NCBI RefSeq assembly: GCF_005280655.1
Contig: NZ_CP040058.1
Span: 3,341,001-3,405,000, forward strand
Length of the DNA: 64,000 bases
Direction: 5' to 3'
Source of the DNA: Anaerostipes rhamnosivorans
GTDB taxonomy: Bacteria > Bacillota > Clostridia > Lachnospirales > Lachnospiraceae
Position numbers and translations under genes: made by a program. Under the pieces are notes generated by a model that did not search any database, had not been told where the DNA came from, and saw only the letters and a program-made list of their open reading frames with translations. This document shows positions 1 through 7,559 of the stretch, piece after piece. Each line of letters starts with the position of its first letter. Position 1 is the first letter of the stretch.

Positions 1-42
1 CAAAAATGAAGTGTGAAATTATTACTATAGTATTCGCGCAAC

Positions 43-70
43 AAAAAAAGGTGAGTCTTTGCGACTCACC
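43..70 (-). terminator. intrinsic terminator of the candidate ncRNA
   Basis: GGTGAGTC (50-57) and GACTCACC (63-70) form an 8-bp stem with a five-base loop. On the minus strand it is followed by seven U (43-49). A/T flanks extend the stem, so it could also stop plus-strand transcription. Confidence 0.85.
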
Positions 71-466
71 TTTTAAATATTTAATTGTAATTAACCGGAG
101 GCTTTTATTCGAAACGCCCTATTTCATACATGCCATACACAACTTCTGTATTCCCTTCAATCTCTCAATCAATCCGAACTCTGAGTCTTTGCGACTCACA
201 TATCAAACTTCTTGATCTTTCATTTCTTTTTATTCCGTTCTCTTCTATATACAACTGATTCTTCGATTGACGCTCTACCTGTCCTGTCTCTCCGATCTTT
301 GTATAAAATCTATACTGGACAACTTATCCTATATTCTGAAGGCTCACTGTATGAAATTTATTACTTATTGTATATAGAATGTCTTCTATGTCTTGCGACA
401 TAATATCCAAACAATATCGCCTCCCATCGACTCTTTTAAGAAATCCGTTAACTCGTTCCTCTTTAT
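45..466 (-). ncRNA. candidate structured non-coding RNA, about 420 nt
   Basis: A consensus promoter (473-501) and a strong U-tract terminator (43-70) on the minus strand bracket about 420 nt with no credible gene; the best reading frames are 25 codons or fewer. The transcript folds with long-range pairing: TTGTATATAGAA (368-379) is perfectly complementary to TTCTATATACAA (243-254), 12 bp; GCCTCC (419-424) pairs with GGAGGC (97-102); and GTTAACT (447-453) pairs with AATTAAC (89-95), so the ends close on each other. Local hairpins carry GCAA or GCAAA loops. I do not recognise it as RNase P, tmRNA, SRP or 6S RNA. That it is transcribed and functional is inference. Confidence 0.6.
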
Positions 467-472
467 GGTTTT

Positions 473-501
473 ATTATAAAAAACAACGCCGATATTGTCA
501 A
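473..501 (-). promoter_or_regulatory. consensus sigma-A promoter for the 45-466 transcript
   Basis: On the minus strand, TTGACA (496-501) and TATAAT (473-478) are separated by exactly 17 bp. Both hexamers match the vegetative consensus fully, which is rare and points to strong constitutive transcription. The start would fall near 466. No gene with a usable ribosome site follows. Confidence 0.8.
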
Positions 502-579
502 GCAATTTAAATATGTATACAGTGTTTTTTGTTTTCTTCTTATTTTATTCTAAATATTCTGAAAACTTTACCTTCATTT

Positions 580-631
580 TTCACTTTATCCACAGTTTGT
601 TCACGATTTGTTCACATTTATTCAGTAGAAT
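580..631 (+). promoter_or_regulatory. Pho-box-like 11-bp direct-repeat array with -10 box
   Basis: TCCAC (589), TTCAC (600) and TTCAC (611) repeat with an exact 11-bp period, and partial copies lie at 580 and 621. A -10-like TAGAAT lies at 626-631, 15 bp after the start of the last full repeat. Direct repeats with an 11-bp period in place of a -35 box are typical of OmpR/PhoB-family activators. A second array with identical spacing lies at 19784-19837. The regulator is not identified. Confidence 0.5.
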
Positions 632-637
632 AAGAAA

Positions 638-768
638 TGTAAAGTAGTTAAACATTTTTAAATACTTTCAAATCCTACCCCTCTTGAGGATGAAAATCCT
701 CTCCTTATTGTTTTAAAGTTTTAAAGTTACTTACAGAAAAAGAGCAGCCTGCCCGGCTGCTCTTTTTC
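638..768 (+). ncRNA. possible small RNA downstream of the repeat array
   Basis: A transcript from the -10 box at 626-631 would start near 638 and end at the bidirectional terminator 737-767, giving about 130 nt. It contains no reading frame with a ribosome site, but holds a hairpin GAGGAT-GAAA-ATCCTC (686-701) with a GNRA tetraloop. The transcript is inference. It could instead be a decayed leader whose gene has been lost. Confidence 0.3.
737..767 (-). terminator. bidirectional terminator after recR
   Basis: GAGCAGCC (742-749) pairs with GGCTGCTC (755-762), flanked by A5 and T5, so it works on either strand. It begins five bases past the recR stop codon and ends the dnaX-ebfC-recR operon. 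It would also end any plus-strand transcript from the array at 580-631. Confidence 0.9.
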
Positions 769-771
769 CTT

Positions 772-1368
772 TCATAATTCAGTTCTTCCTTCCAGTGCCC
801 GAAGAAGGGTAACCTCATCAATATATTCCAAATCTCCGCCCACTGGTACTCCGCTGGCAATTTTGCTTACTTTGATGCCGGTCGGCTTCACAAGCTTGCT
901 TATATACATTGCCGTGGTCTCTCCTTCAAGGCTTGAGTTGGTAGCAATAATCAGCTCTTTTACATCCCCCTGAAGTCTGGCCATCAGTTCTTTCAGCCGG
1001 ATGTCTGAAGGCCCGATTCCAAGCATCGGAGAAATGGCTCCGTGCAGAACGTGGTAAATACCCTCATATTTTCCTGTTTTTTCATAGGCCATCAGATCCC
1101 TTGTACTCTCCACTACCATGATCGTACTGTGATCCCGCTTGCTGCTGGAACAGATAGGACAGATGTCCTGATCTGTCAGGGTGCAGCATTCTCTGCAGTA
1201 ATGAACATTTTCCTTAGCATCTAAAATACTCTCAGACAAATGTTTCACCTGGTCATGCGGCATATTAATAATGTGGAAAGCAAGCCTCCCGGCCGATTTA
1301 GGTCCGATACCCGGAAGCTTCCCCAGTTCCTCAATCAATTTTGTGATCTGACTGCTGTAATAATCCAT
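772..1368 (-). CDS. recR: recombination mediator protein RecR
   Basis: 198 residues, full length for RecR, the DNA-binding clamp that with RecO and RecF loads RecA at gaps during recombinational repair. Visible features are the N-terminal helix-hairpin-helix ([18 protein letters not shown], about residues 11-28), a four-cysteine zinc finger (CRECC...CPIC, about 58-73) and a Toprim domain with the acidic motif VVESTRD near 84. It is the last gene of the dnaX-ebfC-recR operon, the usual order in Firmicutes, 15 bp after ebfC, and is followed at once by a terminator. Confidence 0.97.
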   Translation of the reverse strand: MDYYSSQITKLIEELGKLPGIGPKSAGRLAFHIINMPHDQVKHLSESILDAKENVHYCRECCTLTDQDICPICSSSKRDHSTIMVVESTRDLMAYEKTGKYEGIYHVLHGAISPMLGIGPSDIRLKELMARLQGDVKELIIATNSSLEGETTAMYISKLVKPTGIKVSKIASGVPVGGDLEYIDEVTLLRALEGRTEL

Positions 1369-1383
1369 ATCAATTATCCATCC

Positions 1384-1737
1384 TTAAAACGGGAATCCGC
1401 CTCCGAGTCCTCCGCCAAGTCCTCCAGTGATTTTCCCCATCTTGCTCTGTGAGTCCTCCTCCATCTTGCGGAGTGCCTCGTTGGTAGCCGCCACGATCAG
1501 GTCTTCCAGCATTTCAATATCGTCCGGATCAACTACTTCCTCGTCCAGGCTCACACCTACAACTTCTTTTTTACCGGATACCACTACCTTTACAACTCCG
1601 CCTCCGGCAGTTGCCTCATATGTGGTCTCCTCAAGTTCTTTTGTAGTTTCTTCCATCTGCTTCTGCATCTTCTGTGCCTGCTTCATCAGATTGTTCATAT
1701 TTCCGCCCATACCCGGAAATCCGCCTCTTTTTGCCAT
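1384..1737 (-). CDS. ybaB: YbaB/EbfC family nucleoid-associated protein
   Basis: 117 residues. Family members are small homodimeric DNA-binding proteins that coat the nucleoid; they are nearly always encoded between dnaX and recR. The N-terminus is rich in Met, Gln and Lys with a coiled-coil helix (about 14-42), followed by the conserved beta-sheet core around [15 protein letters not shown]. The Gly-rich ends (GGFPGMGG at the start, [10 protein letters not shown] at the end) are typical. The start is preceded by AGGAGG at good distance. The name is sure; the precise cellular role is less settled in the literature. Confidence 0.95.
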   Translation of the reverse strand: MAKRGGFPGMGGNMNNLMKQAQKMQKQMEETTKELEETTYEATAGGGVVKVVVSGKKEVVGVSLDEEVVDPDDIEMLEDLIVAATNEALRKMEEDSQSKMGKITGGLGGGLGGGFPF

Positions 1738-1766
1738 CTCTTATACCTCCTGAAATAAATATCTTT

Positions 1767-3365
1767 TTATTCTTCTATCGTCACATCCATGTGAATGCAA
1801 TCCAAATTAATGGTGTCCTCGTTTTTCACGGACTCCAGTTCTCCGATCTCAATCTTTACCTGGAACCCCGATCTCTGAGCAAGCTCCGTTTCAAGAACCT
1901 CAATCTTTTCCGGGTGTCTCTGGAAGTAGTCCTTCCCCATATTCATGCTGCCCTCAGGCTTAAACATGAGTCTCAGTACCTCTGTGGATTCATCCGCGGT
2001 CAGAATACCCTTGGACAGCAGATTCTTTATCATCGGAGGCTGGGCAAGCTTTACCTGCTTCCAATGTTTGATGATCTCCTTAAGTTCCTGGGCTCTCGCC
2101 TTCGGAAGCCTTTCATCCAGTATCTGCTCTGGTGTTTTCTCTGCTTTCTGAGGGTTTGGTTCGGACTTCTCAGCCGGAGGCTGTGCCGACAAAGTAACTC
2201 CCTGGGTCTTTATCTTCTCCAGTGATTCTTCCATCATACGCATCCGTTCCAGAATACTGGTCATATCTGTCTCCATCTGGGGACGGCACATTTTGATCAT
2301 GGCCACCTCCACCAGTACCCTTCTGGATGTTGCAAACCGGATCTGGTTCAGTAATTCTGACAAGATACGGATATACCGGATTACAGTCTCTTCATTGACC
2401 TGGGCCGCTTTCTGCTGCATCAATCCCAGCTGTTCCGAAGAGATCTCCAGTGCTTCCATGGATGCGTCACCCTTGCCTGCCAGGAGCAGATTTCTCAAAT
2501 ACCATATGAAGTCGGTGATAAACTGGGTGAGTTCTCTTCCCTGCTCTACAATCCTGCCTATGATCCCAATGACCCCGGTCACATCATTTGCAAGTATACA
2601 GTCCAGCAGCTCTGCATAGACACTGATATCCACAGTGCCAAGAACCTCCAGGACATTTTCATAAGTGAGCTTTTTCCCCAGATAAAATGCAATGCACTGG
2701 TCCAGAAGACTCAAGGCGTCACGCATGGATCCATCTGCCATCCGGGCCACATATCTCAGGGCTTTTTCTTCTGTCTCCACCTGCTCTTCCGACATCAGTT
2801 CCATAAGCCGATCAGCAATGATATCAGCCGTTATCCGGTGAAAATCATATCTCTGGCACCGGGACAAGATCGTGATCGGGATCTTGTGAACCTCTGTTGT
2901 GGCCAGGATAAAGATCACATACTCCGGCGGCTCCTCCAAAGTCTTAAGCAGGGCATTAAATGCCCCCATGGAAAGCATATGCACCTCATCAATAATAAAC
3001 ACTTTATATTTTCCAGAAGCCGGGGAATACTGCACCTGTTCCTTGATATCACGGATATTGTCCACGCCGTTGTTGGACGCCGCGTCAATCTCCATCACGT
3101 TCATGGAACTGCCTTCCTGGATCTCCTGGCAGCTTTCACATTCTCCGCATGGATTTCCATTCACCGGGTGCTCACAGTTCACTGCCTTGGCGAGCAGCTT
3201 TGCAACCGACGTTTTACCGGTCCCTCTGGTTCCACAGAACAGATAGGCATGGCCGATACGTCCGGCTTCCAGCTGATTCTTCAGCGTTGTGACGATATGA
3301 TCCTGTCCCTTGACCTCATCAAAGGTCGACGGCCGGAACTTTCGATATAAAGCCATATATGACAT
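1767..3365 (-). CDS. dnaX: DNA polymerase III subunit gamma/tau
   Basis: 532 residues. This is the AAA+ clamp-loader subunit that opens the beta clamp and links the polymerase cores. Walker A is GTRGTGKT near residue 45, a zinc module with Cys residues lies at about 64-80 (GNPCGECESC), Walker B is FIIDEVHML near 120, and the sensor region LLKTLEEPP follows. Residues from about 360 onward form the variable tau C-terminus, with a charged linker near 400-430. It heads the operon with ebfC and recR and has a GGAGG ribosome site. No SRP RNA gene was seen upstream. I saw no clear frameshift signal for a separate gamma form. Confidence 0.96.
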   Translation of the reverse strand: MSYMALYRKFRPSTFDEVKGQDHIVTTLKNQLEAGRIGHAYLFCGTRGTGKTSVAKLLAKAVNCEHPVNGNPCGECESCQEIQEGSSMNVMEIDAASNNGVDNIRDIKEQVQYSPASGKYKVFIIDEVHMLSMGAFNALLKTLEEPPEYVIFILATTEVHKIPITILSRCQRYDFHRITADIIADRLMELMSEEQVETEEKALRYVARMADGSMRDALSLLDQCIAFYLGKKLTYENVLEVLGTVDISVYAELLDCILANDVTGVIGIIGRIVEQGRELTQFITDFIWYLRNLLLAGKGDASMEALEISSEQLGLMQQKAAQVNEETVIRYIRILSELLNQIRFATSRRVLVEVAMIKMCRPQMETDMTSILERMRMMEESLEKIKTQGVTLSAQPPAEKSEPNPQKAEKTPEQILDERLPKARAQELKEIIKHWKQVKLAQPPMIKNLLSKGILTADESTEVLRLMFKPEGSMNMGKDYFQRHPEKIEVLETELAQRSGFQVKIEIGELESVKNEDTINLDCIHMDVTIEE

Positions 3366-3531
3366 ATTCTTTCCTCCTGCATCATTTCCTTATTGTATCA
3401 TAACCTCTGAAAATGGAAAAGGAAAAAAATCGTCGAACTTTTGCCCCTGTTTTCCGTTGCCTTTTACACAAGCTCCCATATAAACTTATAGTTGTCGTTG
3501 CATGAAATTTGTAATAGAAAGAAGAGTGATT

Positions 3532-4212
3532 ATGAAGAATCAAAATGAATTGACAACATTTTCCCATGAATTGAAAAACTCTCTGACTTTAATCTACAGC
3601 CAGCTTCAGTACATAGAACAAACCCACCCGGAGCTTCTTGCAGATCTTCACTGGTCTGGCATCAAAGATGATTTTTCTTCTGTGTTTGACATGGTCCGCC
3701 ATATGCTCACTCCGGCGTCAGATGCTTCTGCTGCCCTGGAACCTGTAGACCTCACCTCTCTGCTGGAGGAAATCAAATATTCCTGGAGTTCCAAACTGAA
3801 GGAGCACGGAATCAGGTTTTCCGTCCAGGCAGAGGATTCTTGCCCCTATTATATCAAGGGTTCCAAGACCAAGTTCCTTCAAATCTTTAACAATCTGATC
3901 TCCAACGGCGTCAATGCGATCAACAGAAAAAAAGAGACTGCAAGAGAGCCTCTGATTTCTGTCCATGTAAGCCGTGAAGGCAGTTTTATTGTCTGCAGCC
4001 TCTCCGACACGGGAATCGGTATGACGAAGGAACAGCAGGCGCGTGCCTTTTACCGGGGTGTATCCTTTGAGCCGAAAGGTAACGGTATCGGACTGTCTGT
4101 GGTCAGCGAGATTGCCAAGGATCTGGATATCTCTATCCACATGGATTCCGCCCTAAACCAGGGCACCACGTTTACGCTTATTTTCCCCGGTCTTGCCGAT
4201 ACAGCAAAATAG
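3532..4212 (+). CDS. orphan soluble histidine-kinase-like protein
   Basis: 226 residues from the ATG at 3532, which has an AGAAGAG ribosome site; an upstream in-frame ATG at 3502 has none. Residues 8-20 (FSHELKNSLTLI) form an H-box-like motif. The rest is a HATPase_c domain with an N box (NNLISNGVNAINRK), G1 (DTGIGM) and G2 (GNGIGL). There is no sensor domain, membrane segment or partner response regulator nearby, so the input and target are unknown. The gene is divergent from dnaX and its 3' end overlaps the rhomboid gene by 35 bp on the other strand. Confidence 0.8.
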   Translation: MKNQNELTTFSHELKNSLTLIYSQLQYIEQTHPELLADLHWSGIKDDFSSVFDMVRHMLTPASDASAALEPVDLTSLLEEIKYSWSSKLKEHGIRFSVQAEDSCPYYIKGSKTKFLQIFNNLISNGVNAINRKKETAREPLISVHVSREGSFIVCSLSDTGIGMTKEQQARAFYRGVSFEPKGNGIGLSVVSEIAKDLDISIHMDSALNQGTTFTLIFPGLADTAK

Positions 4213-5107
4213 CCAGGAGGAATCCTCCAATGCAGCCCCCGATATGGGCTGCGTTGTCAATTCCCATTGTGGAGAAACCATGATACAGGCTTCCTGCAAT
4301 CATCAGCACAACGCCCCCTCCATAGAACTCCTTCTGGTATCCCCTGTTTTTGACCAGTATCCACAGCATAGCCCCGATGAGGCCGAAAATTGCTCCTGAC
4401 GCGCCGACAGAGGCTACCATTTCTCCGGTATGCATGTAGTAGGCGGCAGATACGATACTCCCGGATATACCGGCTCCCAAGTATAAAGCCACATACCGTC
4501 CTGTGCCGAATATAGGCTCCAGCCGGCTTCCCACGAGAAGGAAGACAATCATGTTGTTAAACAGATGATCAAATCCGTTGTGCAGAAAGTTGCTGGTAAC
4601 AAGGCGGTAAAACTCTCCCTGCTGGAGTGCGTGCATCCATGTGAGCGCTCCCCAGTTAAAGATCTCTTGGCTGGCCAGTGTCCACAAATACATAAAAATA
4701 TTAATAGCCAGAATAACCGCTGTAGCCTTATATTCTCCCAGTTTTCTGAAACGGATCCCTCCGGATGTGTCGGACTGCTCCTCATCTTTTCCTGCGGCTG
4801 ACAGTATCAAACATACCGGGTCATACAGTTCCTCAAAAGCCCTGTCCGGGTCGGTCCATGTAGATCTTCCCTTGTCAGACAGAATCAGCACAAGCACTGA
4901 GGCATTAGGTCCAATATACCGCTTCAACTTTTCGTCCAGCAGACTGGCTTCTTCCTGCGTATACATAGTTCCGTCGGGCTTGTGCTCATAGGTCATGAAC
5001 ACCCCTTTTTTTCTTCCCATCTCTTCTTTTATATAGCATGGGCCCAGAGGAGTCATCTGTTTCTGGTATCCCCTGATATTCAATAGATTTAAGATTCTTT
5101 GATACAT
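4178..5107 (-). CDS. rhomboid family intramembrane serine protease
   Basis: 309 residues from the ATG at 5107, placed by GGAGG five to six bases upstream; an in-frame ATG at 5137 lacks such a site. The first 130 residues are a cytosolic N-terminal domain without recognised family. Then come about six membrane helices with the rhomboid signature: HNGFDHLFNN in helix 2, catalytic serine in GASGAIFG, and catalytic histidine in NAAHIGG. Rhomboids cleave membrane-anchored proteins within the lipid bilayer; the substrate here is unknown. The gene precedes the Tad locus but is probably a separate unit. Confidence 0.9.
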   Translation of the reverse strand: MYQRILNLLNIRGYQKQMTPLGPCYIKEEMGRKKGVFMTYEHKPDGTMYTQEEASLLDEKLKRYIGPNASVLVLILSDKGRSTWTDPDRAFEELYDPVCLILSAAGKDEEQSDTSGGIRFRKLGEYKATAVILAINIFMYLWTLASQEIFNWGALTWMHALQQGEFYRLVTSNFLHNGFDHLFNNMIVFLLVGSRLEPIFGTGRYVALYLGAGISGSIVSAAYYMHTGEMVASVGASGAIFGLIGAMLWILVKNRGYQKEFYGGGVVLMIAGSLYHGFSTMGIDNAAHIGGCIGGFLLAILLYRQDRGK

Positions 5108-5148
5108 GACATTTCCTCCAATAGAAAGCCTTTTCAATCCTATTGGAA

Positions 5149-6303
5149 TTATACCATAAATTCTAATTGTTCTGTACCGGCTTTTATTTCATCTCCGCCT
5201 TGGAGCACCGATTCTTTCCAAACCCTTTCACCATTTACAAATGTCCCATTCTTAGAGCCCAGGTCCCGGATCAGATACCCGTCCCCATCCGTAAGGATCT
5301 GAAAATGACGCCTGCTGACTCCGGGCTGGGACAGGCACAAGTCCACACCCTCTTTCTGCCTACCCACTGTAAATTCTCTGCCTTCTACCGGAATTCCAGG
5401 ACCATTCTGTCCGGATAACCTAAGCATCGGCATCCTGTCCGGAACCAACAGAACAGTTTCATCACTGAACAATTCTGTCCGGCCCACAGAAGGATCCTTT
5501 TCTTCCTCCCATGTCTGTACATTCTTTTTCTTTTTTCTGGCCACCGCCAAAAGACAACCGGTATTTACCGCCAAAAGGACTGCCCCTGTCAATATTCCTC
5601 TAAAATTTGGAAATGTCATCCCTTCATTCCACGCCCTGACTGAAAAGTAAGCCATCGAAGAAAGCAGCGGAATATACAATAAAACAGGACAGCTTATCTT
5701 TCTACATTTTACCCGTGACAACTCCACTGGTACCTGACATTCCATGGTCTCCGTTTTCACAGAAGGTTCCTTCTCCATTACGTCTGATATTTTTGGAGGG
5801 TCCACAAATTCCTTTAATTCTTCAAGAGTTATAGGCCCCTTTCTCAACCTGTTATGCAGTTCATAAAAAAATGTGATCTGGTCCCGGTTTCTGTAGTCCA
5901 GCTGTTCTGTACAGGACTGTACAAACTCTTTCAGCTGCTGTGCGATATCCTCTCCGTAACCCGGCACGTAACAAAGTGCCGGTCTTCCTTCTCTCACATA
6001 TACTTGCCTGGCTGTCAGGATCAAGTGATCTGGATTCAGCAGATAATCCTGCGCTTCTTCTATTGTACAGATCAACTCCTTAAAAAACCTTTTGGCATCC
6101 AGCTTCCCAATCTGATCTATATACAGATTAGAAGAAGAAAGATTAAAATAATACGCTTCCTCTTCCTCGATCCGCCGCACTTCACAGGGCAGGATTCCGT
6201 GGATCATATGAGACAGAAGTACCTGTTCTTCAAAGACTTCTCCCTCTGTCTTTGATACCACATAATAATGGTCAAATCCCTCCCGGATCCACTGTTCATT
6301 CAA
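5149..6303 (-). CDS. FHA-domain membrane protein of the Tad locus (DUF6382-like)
   Basis: 384 residues. The N-terminal part (1-170) looks like the DUF6382 domain found with Tad/secretion genes in Clostridia, a pseudokinase-like fold by family description. A hydrophobic pair of helices lies at about 205-255, then a linker, and a C-terminal FHA domain (about 310-384) with GIPVEGREFTVGR, SRRH and SKNGTFVNG. FHA domains bind phosphothreonine, so this protein may couple Ser/Thr phosphorylation to pilus assembly (inference). It is the last gene of the Tad operon, overlapping the TadE-like gene by 8 bp. Confidence 0.8.
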   Translation of the reverse strand: MNEQWIREGFDHYYVVSKTEGEVFEEQVLLSHMIHGILPCEVRRIEEEEAYYFNLSSSNLYIDQIGKLDAKRFFKELICTIEEAQDYLLNPDHLILTARQVYVREGRPALCYVPGYGEDIAQQLKEFVQSCTEQLDYRNRDQITFFYELHNRLRKGPITLEELKEFVDPPKISDVMEKEPSVKTETMECQVPVELSRVKCRKISCPVLLYIPLLSSMAYFSVRAWNEGMTFPNFRGILTGAVLLAVNTGCLLAVARKKKKNVQTWEEEKDPSVGRTELFSDETVLLVPDRMPMLRLSGQNGPGIPVEGREFTVGRQKEGVDLCLSQPGVSRRHFQILTDGDGYLIRDLGSKNGTFVNGERVWKESVLQGGDEIKAGTEQLEFMV

Positions 6304-6703
6304 TCAAGCTCCACCTCCTGATCTTATCTGCTTCTTTCGGAAGCATAAATCCCTGCTGTTCTTTTATGCGGAATACATGCAGGCCAAATAAGTCCACGCT
6401 TCCCAACACTGGGACCTTAACCTGAGCCTGTGCCGTGATACTCCTTTTGTCTTCTGATTCAGATACCTTTACGGAGCTTACTTTGCCCATCATGATCTTC
6501 TTATTCAGATCTGCTGTAAGTTTGCGCTCCCTGTTTCCATCCATGGAGCAGAGACCTACCTCCTTTGCCATTCCTGACGTGATACCCAGGTCCATAATAT
6601 AAAAGAAAAAGGAGTTGAGCAGCACGAGCATAAAACAGATCAACGGTATCAAAAGACTTGCCTCCAGTGTAATATAACCATCTACCTCCCGCATCTTTCG
6701 CAT
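6296..6703 (-). CDS. TadE-like minor pseudopilin
   Basis: 135 residues. A short basic leader (MRKMREVDG) precedes a hydrophobic helix opening with GYITLEASLLIPL: the pattern of a type IVb prepilin/TadE leader, with the invariant Glu at +5 after the likely cleavage Gly. A small extracytoplasmic domain follows. In Tad systems TadE/TadF pseudopilins help initiate the Flp pilus. The gene overlaps its upstream neighbour by 22 bp and the FHA gene by 8 bp, showing tight co-translation. Confidence 0.75.
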   Translation of the reverse strand: MRKMREVDGYITLEASLLIPLICFMLVLLNSFFFYIMDLGITSGMAKEVGLCSMDGNRERKLTADLNKKIMMGKVSSVKVSESEDKRSITAQAQVKVPVLGSVDLFGLHVFRIKEQQGFMLPKEADKIRRWSLIE

Positions 6704-7533
6704 GGCTTCATTCCCTCCGCTTCGCTTTTCTTTATCTTTCTGATTGTTCTTGTCAGTCCGCTGCAGCTTAAATCTGTATGGTACGCATCCCCCTCCCTGG
6801 CAACAAACACTACTGATACTTTACCCTTATGATATTTAGTGCAGCGTTCACATTCCCTATATTTTGTTTTGTTCTCCAGATATTTCTCCACATCAGAGTC
6901 CTGTTCGATAGAAAGTAAAAGATGCGTACAGTTCACATCTTTGTGATATACACTCTCATAAGGTGTCACATACACCTGCCCATCCCCCGACTCCTTTTGT
7001 GTATGCACATAGCCGGTCATGGCTTTCTGTCTTATCTTCTGCTGGTAATCTCCTGAAAATGCAGGAAGGAAAGGCAGCCGAAAGGTAATCCTGTACCGGG
7101 CTGTGATCTCATAGATATCCTGATCCTTTTCAAACCGTGAGCCTGAGAACAATACCCCCTGTGCACCTCCAATAAGAGATGAACGGTTTAGCGCGCTTTG
7201 GTTTACAGCAGACAGAAACTTTTGCTTAAGAATCACAGGCCTTACAGACTGTGTCTTTTTCTTCTGCAGCAGATATTCATATACAGCTTCTTCCTTTGCC
7301 GCCTCGGATACTCCGTGATATACCTGCCCATGAATCCACAAGGTTTCGCCCACAGAGGCTAACGCCAGGAACAAGAACAGGAAAATAGGGACAAGGATAC
7401 ATGCCTCCAGTGTCATGCTGCCCTCAGAGGAGGAGAGCAGAGATGTCCTGTCAGATTGTCTGTATTCAATTGATAATCTTATATTGTTGGCTGTTGGCTT
7501 GGAGAAATGTTTTTTTATACAATCCAAGAACAT
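6682..7533 (-). CDS. TadE-like pseudopilin with duplicated Cys/His metal-site-like motif
   Basis: 283 residues from the ATG at 7533, preceded by GAGGGGGAG; the reading frame is open further upstream but would run into the previous gene. A TadE-type leader and helix (SEGSMTLEACILVPIFLFLF, about residues 36-55) are followed by an extracytoplasmic domain. The last 90 residues hold two copies of the pattern YH-x3/4-C ... C-x2-C: YHKDVNC...CERC and YHTDLSC...CERC. This resembles Ada-type zinc-binding modules. A metal-binding or disulfide role in a pilus component would be unusual. Confidence 0.72.
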   Translation of the reverse strand: MFLDCIKKHFSKPTANNIRLSIEYRQSDRTSLLSSSEGSMTLEACILVPIFLFLFLALASVGETLWIHGQVYHGVSEAAKEEAVYEYLLQKKKTQSVRPVILKQKFLSAVNQSALNRSSLIGGAQGVLFSGSRFEKDQDIYEITARYRITFRLPFLPAFSGDYQQKIRQKAMTGYVHTQKESGDGQVYVTPYESVYHKDVNCTHLLLSIEQDSDVEKYLENKTKYRECERCTKYHKGKVSVVFVAREGDAYHTDLSCSGLTRTIRKIKKSEAEGMKPCERCGR

Positions 7534-7559
7534 CTCTGCTCTCCCCCTCTCATTCTTAT

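Noticed and set aside
6..403. Two plus-strand reading frames of 69 and 63 codons
   Set aside because: Neither has a ribosome site, and both run antisense through the structured transcript, including its terminator. Composition is not gene-like.
586..594. Perfect DnaA box TTATCCACA, suggesting a replication origin
   Set aside because: Only one box is present, and it overlaps the 11-bp repeat array. No dnaA or dnaN gene is in the window. A single match in an AT-rich gap is expected by chance often enough.
3366..3531. SRP RNA (ffs/scr) gene, often found upstream of dnaX in Firmicutes
   Set aside because: The gap of 166 bp shows neither the conserved GGAA/AGCAG tetraloop domain nor a terminator. 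Nothing supports it.
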